NCBI GenBank assembly: GCA_035536315.1
Contig: DATLOJ010000028.1
Coordinates: 1-18,824, forward strand
Direction of reading: 5' to 3'
Origin: DATLOJ01 sp035536315
GTDB taxonomy: Bacteria > Actinomycetota > CADDZG01 > JAHWKV01
DNA: 18,824 bases
A program made the position numbers and the translations under genes. The notes under the pieces are model-generated. The model worked only from the letters and a program-made list of their open reading frames with translations, had not been told where the DNA came from and searched no databases. This document shows positions 14,365 to 18,824 of this stretch, in pieces. Position 1 is the stretch's first letter, and each line of letters opens with the position of its first letter.

Positions 14365-15686
14365 AAGCGGTTACCTGCTCCGATGTCCTGGTGGAGCGCC
14401 GCACTCAAATCCTGATCCATTCGGACCGCGCTCACCTGGCAGCCAAGGGCCGCCGCCCGCCCCATCGTCTCGGTGTCCTCGTCGTTCCAGATCAGTGCAA
14501 CAACCGTGACGTTCACCCCCTTGTCGAGCAGGAACTTCAGCTGCGTGGCCTCATCCGTGCCGAGGTGCGGTGTGACCACGATGAGCTGGGCATCGCGGCG
14601 AGGGTCCGCGACTAGCCGCCTGAGAGCAGCTGAAAGCGGATTACGATCCATTTCCCCTCGGGTCAGCACGTCCAGGAACCGAGTTGTCTTGTCCCTCCCA
14701 CGCATCGGGCGCGTCAGAGCCCCGCCGTTGGTTTCGACTTTTATCTCAAAACCGCCGTTGAGGTGAACTGCTCCGAGCGACGCAACCACGCGGATGCCGA
14801 CTTCGAATGACTCGGAATATTCGCCGTCGCGACTGTGCGATCCCCGGTCGGTATCGAGGACGATCGTGATGTGGTCCGTGATTCCCTGCTCGGCTTCGCG
14901 AACCATGATCTTGCCGGTCCTGGCGGTCGCCCGCCAGACGATGCGTCTCAGATCGTCGCCAGGTCTGAACTCACGCATGCCGTAGAACTCCGTGCCGGTT
15001 GGCCATGGCTTGGACACGGGAGGCCTGATGGGCGGATCCTCGAAGAGCCGGCTTAGGGGACGCAGAGAAACTCTCGAAACACGCGGGTGCACCAAAAGCT
15101 CGAATGGCTCTTGGAGGACGGTTTCCCTCTGGACAACGCCGATGGGATCGCTGGCAATTGCCACGAGAGGGCCCACCTGGTACACCCCCCGCCGCACGCA
15201 GTTGAGTCCGTAGGCGTGATCAAGCTCATCACCCGCCCTGACTCTGGCAATCGGTACTCGAAGAGGAAGACCCAAGGCCTCGGGCACTCGCTCCTCTAGC
15301 TGAAAGCTCGTCAGACTCCTCTGTGCCTTTGTTTTCAGTTGCACTTCGAGAAGGTCGCCCTCCTGCGCGCGAGGAAACAACCCTTCACGTTCAGATGTGA
15401 GGCGAAGCCTGCGCGGGGCCAAGAGGAAGGAGACACCGACGAGAACGATCGTCCCGTAGGCCAGCACGTAAAGGACTGTCCCTCCAACGATCCTTCCGAC
15501 GATCCATAGAACGACCGCGAGGAGCAACGCAAATTGTCCCGTGCGTGTCAAGCCGATTTTTCTGAGCAACTCCGAGACCCTCTTCTTAAAGCGGGAAACG
15601 GCGAGCTCATCGCGAACCCGGTCGAGGCTGCGACGCGCGCGTATCAGCCTCTGATTGGCTTCACGCAGACGGGCCGATCCGATCAT
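14361..15686 (-). CDS. DUF58 domain protein
   Basis: A 441-aa membrane-anchored protein of the DUF58 family, the usual partner of MoxR ATPases. A basic, probably coiled N-terminal helix (5-45) is followed by two helices at 51-90. A beta-rich segment ends in RRGVYQVGPLVAIASDPIGV (165-184). The hallmark DUF58 block starts at EFYGMREFRPGDDLRRIVWR (233-252) and runs to MVREAEQG. The following vWA-like core begins ITIVLDTDRGSHS (273-285). Its metal-site motif is not a clean DxSxS, so metal binding is doubtful. The gene starts 15 bp after the MoxR stop, without a strong ribosome site, and ends overlapping the TgpA-like gene (GTGA). DUF58 proteins are thought to act with MoxR in envelope or protein-complex maturation; the molecular role is unsettled. 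Confidence 0.92.
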   Translation of the reverse strand: MIGSARLREANQRLIRARRSLDRVRDELAVSRFKKRVSELLRKIGLTRTGQFALLLAVVLWIVGRIVGGTVLYVLAYGTIVLVGVSFLLAPRRLRLTSEREGLFPRAQEGDLLEVQLKTKAQRSLTSFQLEERVPEALGLPLRVPIARVRAGDELDHAYGLNCVRRGVYQVGPLVAIASDPIGVVQRETVLQEPFELLVHPRVSRVSLRPLSRLFEDPPIRPPVSKPWPTGTEFYGMREFRPGDDLRRIVWRATARTGKIMVREAEQGITDHITIVLDTDRGSHSRDGEYSESFEVGIRVVASLGAVHLNGGFEIKVETNGGALTRPMRGRDKTTRFLDVLTRGEMDRNPLSAALRRLVADPRRDAQLIVVTPHLGTDEATQLKFLLDKGVNVTVVALIWNDEDTETMGRAAALGCQVSAVRMDQDLSAALHQDIGAGNRL

Positions 15687-15701
15687 TCGACTGGAAAGGA
15701 C

Positions 15702-16661
15702 CTAAGCAGCAGCCCCTCGGCTTACCGAGGGGGGCTTCACTGCAGTCAGAACTCGGTCGAGCACCGCATCGACGCTCTCGCCTCGGAGTAGATAGTCGGG
15801 GTTGATGATCAGCCTGTGGTTAAGGGCGGGTTTCAATACCGTCAAAACGTCGTCCGGAAGGACGTCGCTACGTCCATCGCCTGCGGCCAGCACGCGCGAC
15901 GACCTAAGAAGAGCAATCGACGCGCGCGGGCTCGCGCCCAGTCCCAGTGCCGCATCTTTTCGGGTGGCGCTGACCAGTTGGACTATGTACCTGCCGACTT
16001 CCTCGCTGACATTCACATTCGATCCGTAATCGATCATTGCGGAAACGGTTTTCAGGTCCGTCACGGGCACAAGCTTTTCAATCGCGAGCTCTTTGGCGTT
16101 GGAAAAAATCACCTCGATCTCGTGGTCCTCCTCCATGTAGCCCATCGAGAGACGAAAGAGAAACCGGTCCAGCTGAGCCTCTGGAAGGGGAAAGGTCCCC
16201 GCTTGCTCCACAGGGTTCTGTGTGGCTAATACCAAGAACGGCCGCGGCAGAAGACGGGTCACGTCCGCCGTGATCTTTCTCTCCGCCATGGCTTCCAACA
16301 GGGCTGACTGAGTCTTGGGCGTGGCCCGGTTGATCTCGTCGGCGAGCAGCACATTGGCAAATACCGGTCCCGCTTGAAACTCGAACTTGCCGAGCTTCTG
16401 GTTATAGATCGAGGATCCGGTTATGTCACCCGGAAGCATGTCGGGAGTGCACTGGATCCGGCCCATGCTTGCCTTCATGGACTGCGCTAATGCCCGGGCC
16501 AGCACCGTCTTGCCGGTTCCGGGAACATCCTCAAAAAGCACGTGACCTTCGGACAGTACGGCGACAAGCGCAAGCCGAACAACATCACGCTTCCCCTTAA
16601 CAACGCTCTCCACGTTGTCGATGATGCGGTCGAAGCTTTTCTTGAACTCGCTCCCATTCAT
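15702..16661 (-). CDS. MoxR-family AAA+ ATPase
   Basis: A 319-aa AAA+ ATPase of the MoxR family, cytosolic, a chaperone-like factor for maturation of protein complexes. Walker A is GTGKT at 48-52 in FEDVPGTGKTVLARAL. The pore/substrate region MLPGDITGS (75-83) is typical of MoxR. Walker B is VLLADEINRA (104-113, D108/E109), sensor 1 is N149 in LATQNPVEQAGTFPLPEAQL, and R166 of LDRF is the likely arginine finger. The C-terminal lid has GASPRASIALLRSSRVLAA and the DVL repeat. All catalytic motifs are intact and the length is normal. ATG 16661 overlaps the regulator's stop (ATGA), with GGGGAAGAG just upstream. It is followed by DUF58 and TgpA-like genes, the standard MoxR gene set, and then, unusually, by an ABC importer in the same transcript. 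Confidence 0.95.
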   Translation of the reverse strand: MNGSEFKKSFDRIIDNVESVVKGKRDVVRLALVAVLSEGHVLFEDVPGTGKTVLARALAQSMKASMGRIQCTPDMLPGDITGSSIYNQKLGKFEFQAGPVFANVLLADEINRATPKTQSALLEAMAERKITADVTRLLPRPFLVLATQNPVEQAGTFPLPEAQLDRFLFRLSMGYMEEDHEIEVIFSNAKELAIEKLVPVTDLKTVSAMIDYGSNVNVSEEVGRYIVQLVSATRKDAALGLGASPRASIALLRSSRVLAAGDGRSDVLPDDVLTVLKPALNHRLIINPDYLLRGESVDAVLDRVLTAVKPPSVSRGAAA

Positions 16662-17548
16662 CGGCTCTTCCCCGTTCTCTCGCGTGGCTCTCTTTGTTGC
16701 CTTCCGCTAGTGGCAGTCTTCGCTCTACTGGGCCGTCCGTTCCCGCTATGGCCGGCCCTCACCTTTATCCGCTCGGTTGTCCCGCCCACTACAGCGGGTT
16801 TGTCTGGACCGCCGAGAATGTGGTCGATGAGTGACGTCGAGTGCGCGGAGTGCCTGTGGCCCCAATCCGCGGCCGAGGTGGCAGAGCCACGCTCGATCGC
16901 AGCCAGCAGCCGCTCGTGTTCGTGGTTTGAGTTCCCGAGCAGGTTAGGCGGCAGCTCCACGGCATCGAGCCCGACAAGGACCAACTGGCGAAGGGATAAC
17001 GAGAGTCCCTTCAGGACCGGGGATCCGGTCGCGTCTCCGAGGATCTCGTGGAACTCGGTGTCAAGGGCAAGATAACGATCCCTGTCGTTGATTCTCCGCA
17101 ACTCCTCGAGAATCCGCCGGGCTCTCTTCATCTGCGACCGCGGGAGTCCGTTGGTCGCAACCGTGCGAGCGATTCCCGAGTCGAGTATCTGTCGAAGTAA
17201 CGCAACCTGCCCCAGCGCCTTCTTTTTCTCCAACGCCCTGGCGAGGCGCTGGTCGTGGGGCCGATCGTCTCTCCCGATCACTCGGGCGCCACCGCGGCCC
17301 CTCTTAATCGAGATGAGGCCCTGACGCTGAAGCGTCTGAAGAGCCTGGAGAACCGCCACTCGATTGACATTGACCTCCTTTGCAATCTGAGCGGCCGGAG
17401 GCAGGGCATCGCCGGGAAGAACTCGCCGGAGGTCAACGAGCCGGTAGAGATGGACCAGAGCTTTGTCGACTGCGCCTGACGTCGAAGCCGTGGTATCGAC
17501 TTCGTGCGCACCCTTATCGGAATCAGAAGTGTGATCCCCCCGAGGCAT
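16658..17548 (-). CDS. GntR-family transcriptional regulator (FadR/FCD subfamily)
   Basis: A 296-aa regulator, first gene of the operon. Residues 26-95 form the winged helix, with GDALPPAAQIAKEVNVNRVA (46-65) as recognition region and IKRGRGGARV as wing. Residues 100-245 are an all-helical FCD ligand domain. Metal-ligand candidates are D163 and H167 (LDTEFHEIL), H211 (EHERLLAAI) and a His at 233 or 236 (HRHSAHS), so metal and small-carboxylate binding looks possible. Residues 250-296 are a strongly basic, Gly/Arg/Lys-rich tail not normally found in FadR-type proteins; it may add non-specific DNA contacts. The ATG is supported by GAGGAG at 17556-17561, seven bases upstream. Upstream lies an AT-rich dyad (17588-17624) that could be its own operator, implying autoregulation of the whole operon by an organic-acid or amino-acid-derived signal. 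Confidence 0.92.
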   Translation of the reverse strand: MPRGDHTSDSDKGAHEVDTTASTSGAVDKALVHLYRLVDLRRVLPGDALPPAAQIAKEVNVNRVAVLQALQTLQRQGLISIKRGRGGARVIGRDDRPHDQRLARALEKKKALGQVALLRQILDSGIARTVATNGLPRSQMKRARRILEELRRINDRDRYLALDTEFHEILGDATGSPVLKGLSLSLRQLVLVGLDAVELPPNLLGNSNHEHERLLAAIERGSATSAADWGHRHSAHSTSLIDHILGGPDKPAVVGGTTERIKVRAGHSGNGRPSRAKTATSGRQQREPRERTGKSR

Positions 17549-17737
17549 TCCGCTTCTCCTCTGAAAACTTGAAGCTGGATGCTAAGCCAAAAGACTCAAT
17601 TTAGGCAATAAGTAAACTCTTTTGACCCATTCGAGCATTTTCACCGGTCCGTTCTTTTTGGCCTCCCCCTACCAGTGGCCTGTCACCGGGCATTATTTCA
17701 AGGTTCCTGGTTAGCTGCGTCCTCAAATGGCGGAGTC
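17549..17737. promoter_or_regulatory. Intergenic region upstream of the GntR-led operon
   Basis: A gene-free spacer, locally AT-rich at 17583-17640 compared with its surroundings, so it probably carries the operon promoter. On the minus strand a possible -10 TAAATT lies within the dyad region, but no convincing -35 is placed 16-18 bp upstream of it. Nearer the secreted-protein gene there is a weak stem (CCAGTG 17672-17677 with CACCGG 17684-17689) without a proper T-run, so a terminator for that gene is not established. Confidence 0.45.
17588..17624. promoter_or_regulatory. Imperfect dyad, candidate GntR operator
   Basis: An inverted repeat centred at 17606: CAAAAGA (17588-17594) pairs with TCTTTTG (17618-17624), and inner TTA (17601-17603) pairs with TAA (17609-17611), giving 12 matched positions of 18. 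It sits 40-76 bp upstream of the GntR start codon, a common place for an autoregulatory operator. The dyad is seen directly; its role is inferred, and it does not match the short FadR-type consensus closely. Confidence 0.35.
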
Positions 17738-18466
17738 TCAGATGGCTTGGACCGTTATCGAGAGCAGCTGCAAGTCGGCCGCAGCGGATGCAGTTCCGGC
17801 GTGCCCGGAAGACGGTTGACACACACCTTTTGAGCACTTTTCGCCGACATAGCTGAACGCCAGGGTTGCGCCATTGAGCGTGATCAGTTCTCTGGAAAAG
17901 TTGCGTCCCGGTGCCGCCCTCAGGGTAATCGTGTGCGTCACCTCGCTTCCGGGGAGCGTGATCACCTCGGGGGGAGTCGGTCCGAAGCGGGAGTAGGTGC
18001 TTGCCACATACTCTCCGTGCCGGTCCGTGGAGTCCTCGATTGAGCACCCGTTACATCCCCAAACTGAGCCCCTGGCAAAGACTCTTCCTACCGCAGCACC
18101 TTCCAGGGTCGTGGAGTTCGCGCTGGTTGTGGCGGAATCCACTCTCCAGCGATACGTGATGCTCACAGCCGAGGTCTGACTCGGAAGTCGACGCTTGACC
18201 GAGCCATTTGCCACAGCCTGTGACCATTCGCTCGTTGTATTGGTTTCCGTGCGGCTGATCGAGGAAGACACCATTTGGTTACCGAGCCCGTCCGCTGTTG
18301 CAGAGGCTTCACACGCGGCTCCCACGGCACAGTTGTCATAAATCCATTCGGAGGCCGTAAATGGCGTAGTTGTTCGCTGGCCGGCCCAGGCGATCTGTCC
18401 ACCCCCCGTTAATGCGATCACTGCCAGCAAGACCACCCCTGCTGTCGCGAGCCGCCTCACTCTCAT
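17738..18466 (-). CDS. Secreted six-cysteine protein of unknown function (242 aa)
   Basis: An exported protein with a signal peptide, MRVRRLATAGVVLLAVIALT, and a likely signal peptidase I site after AWA at residue 28. The mature part is Ser/Thr-rich and strand-like and has six cysteines in three close pairs: NCAVGAAC, WGCNGC and KCSKGVC. That would fit three local disulfides in an extracellular beta protein. No known domain is recognised. ATG 18466 is chosen over an upstream TTG-led reading because AAGGAG (18473-18478) lies six bases away and the signal peptide begins there. It is transcribed toward the operon but is separated from it by 189 bp, so it is probably its own unit. Confidence 0.78.
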   Translation of the reverse strand: MRVRRLATAGVVLLAVIALTGGGQIAWAGQRTTTPFTASEWIYDNCAVGAACEASATADGLGNQMVSSSISRTETNTTSEWSQAVANGSVKRRLPSQTSAVSITYRWRVDSATTSANSTTLEGAAVGRVFARGSVWGCNGCSIEDSTDRHGEYVASTYSRFGPTPPEVITLPGSEVTHTITLRAAPGRNFSRELITLNGATLAFSYVGEKCSKGVCQPSSGHAGTASAAADLQLLSITVQAI

Positions 18467-18702
18467 CTCCCACTCCTTTGTCCAGGTGAGGAGCAAGCAT
18501 GTGATTTGTTGGAGAGCCGGGAAATGGTGGAGGCATTAATCCTTCGGGAGTGCCAGCACCCCCAAAAACAGCCCCTCCCCGAACTAGTCCGCGGCCTCTT
18601 CGGAGGTCAGGATCTTGACCTAGCCGACGGCTTATCGATCTGCCGAGTGTGCTAAAAGAATGGTAAGCAACGGAATCCTGACCATCTTCGATAGGAGGCG
18701 CA
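18467..18702. promoter_or_regulatory. Divergent intergenic region
   Basis: A 236-bp spacer between two divergently transcribed genes; both promoters should lie here. A dyad AGGTCA-6-TGACCT spans 18604-18621, and its left part also pairs with ATCCTGACC at 18675-18683 (9-bp arms, GGTCAGGAT at 18605-18613). TTGACC at 18615-18620 resembles a -35 for the + strand gene, but no good -10 follows at the right distance. No gene is seen in it. Confidence 0.4.
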
Positions 18703-18824
18703 GTGGCTCACATCCTCGTCAACATCACCCACGGTCCCGAGCATCCGTTCCGCGCAGCGCTTGGGTTCCTGATGGCTGCGACCGCGTGCGAGCAGGGCCA
18801 TCAGGTATCGATTTTCCTCGCAGG
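18703..18824 (+). CDS. DsrE-like family protein (3' end off window)
   Basis: The first 40 codons of a + strand gene that continues past the right edge. It starts at GTG 18703 with AGGAGG at 18693-18698. The visible protein begins MAHILVNITHGPEHPFRAAL and ends EQGHQVSIFLA, the typical opening of DsrE/DsrF-like small proteins (beta strand, THGPE..P.RA helix, then GH.V.IFLAG). Such proteins are about 110-130 aa long and act in sulfur relay or are uncharacterised. Any key Cys would lie beyond the window, so activity cannot be judged. Confidence 0.75.
   Translation, partial: MAHILVNITHGPEHPFRAALGFLMAATACEQGHQVSIFLA

Larger units (their letters stand above)
526..17548 (-). other. Probable twelve-gene translationally coupled operon
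   Basis: Twelve consecutive minus-strand genes with no room for promoters or terminators between them. Four-base start/stop overlaps occur at 16658-16661 (ATGA), 14361-14364 (GTGA), 11127-11130 (TTGA), 8905-8908 (TTGA), 5951-5954 (GTGA), 5451-5454 (TTGA), 4951-4954 (TTGA) and 3992-3995 (ATGA). The remaining junctions are a 15-bp gap (MoxR to DUF58), an 11- or 53-bp overlap (TgpA-like to lipoprotein) and a 20-bp gap or 37-bp overlap (the two receptors). Co-transcription is inferred from this layout, not demonstrated. Confidence 0.8.

Noticed and set aside
17672..17689. A stem-loop after the secreted-protein gene considered as a terminator
   Set aside because: The stem is only six pairs with one wobble and lacks a T-run immediately after it on the minus strand.
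17601..18047. A 148-codon minus-strand frame across the end of the secreted-protein gene
   Set aside because: It overlaps a gene with a clear signal peptide and ribosome site, and its translation has no coherent features.
1..18824. CRISPR arrays, tRNA or rRNA genes, insertion sequences
   Set aside because: No regularly spaced repeats, tRNA-like cloverleaf, rRNA segments, transposase genes or terminal inverted repeats were recognised on reading through both strands.

Overview
The window is GC-rich, with tightly packed, mostly minus-strand genes and frequent TTG and GTG starts. It looks like a chromosomal segment of an actinobacterium (Actinomycetota), perhaps an uncultured lineage. The evidence is the style of the NarL-type response regulator, the FadR-type GntR regulator, the lipoprotein-rich envelope genes, and substrate-binding proteins with the Cys-bounded N-terminal motif (PPRQTEDP...SPPC) that I associate with actinobacterial branched-chain amino-acid-type receptors. 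The phylum call is an inference from gene content; there is no rRNA or marker gene to settle it.

Layout, right to left, which is the direction of transcription for nearly everything. At the far right edge a + strand DsrE-like gene begins (18703 onward, cut by the window). A divergent 236-bp spacer separates it from a minus-strand gene for a secreted protein with six cysteines (17738-18466). After a further 189-bp spacer holding an AT-rich dyad comes a run of twelve minus-strand genes (17548 down to 526) that reads as one operon: FadR-type GntR regulator, MoxR AAA+ ATPase, DUF58 protein, TgpA-like transglutaminase-fold membrane protein, a 333-aa lipoprotein, a fused LivH-LivM permease, a fused MFS-LivF-LivG protein, a cupredoxin-like lipoprotein, two further lipoproteins of unknown family, and two tandem paralogous substrate-binding proteins. 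Eight of the eleven junctions are 4-bp stop/start overlaps (ATGA, GTGA or TTGA). A 156-bp gap then precedes a NarL/FixJ-type response regulator cut by the left edge.

How the genes may work together: the middle and left parts encode a LIV/HAAT-type ABC importer whose two permeases are one polypeptide and whose two ATPases are one polypeptide, the latter also carrying a complete 12-helix MFS transporter. Two membrane-anchored receptors and four lipoproteins would form its outward-facing part. Upstream, the MoxR-DUF58-TgpA trio, usually seen as an envelope-associated chaperone/transglutaminase module, is coupled into the same transcript. In this copy the transglutaminase fold has lost its Cys-His-Asp triad, and the cupredoxin-like lipoprotein has lost all its copper ligands, so both look like binding or scaffold domains. 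The most interesting reading is an undescribed envelope transport assembly with a dedicated MoxR-type assembly factor, controlled by a small-molecule-sensing GntR regulator. The layout and motifs are visible in the sequence; the functional synthesis is inference.

No tRNA, rRNA, CRISPR array, insertion sequence or attachment site was recognised.
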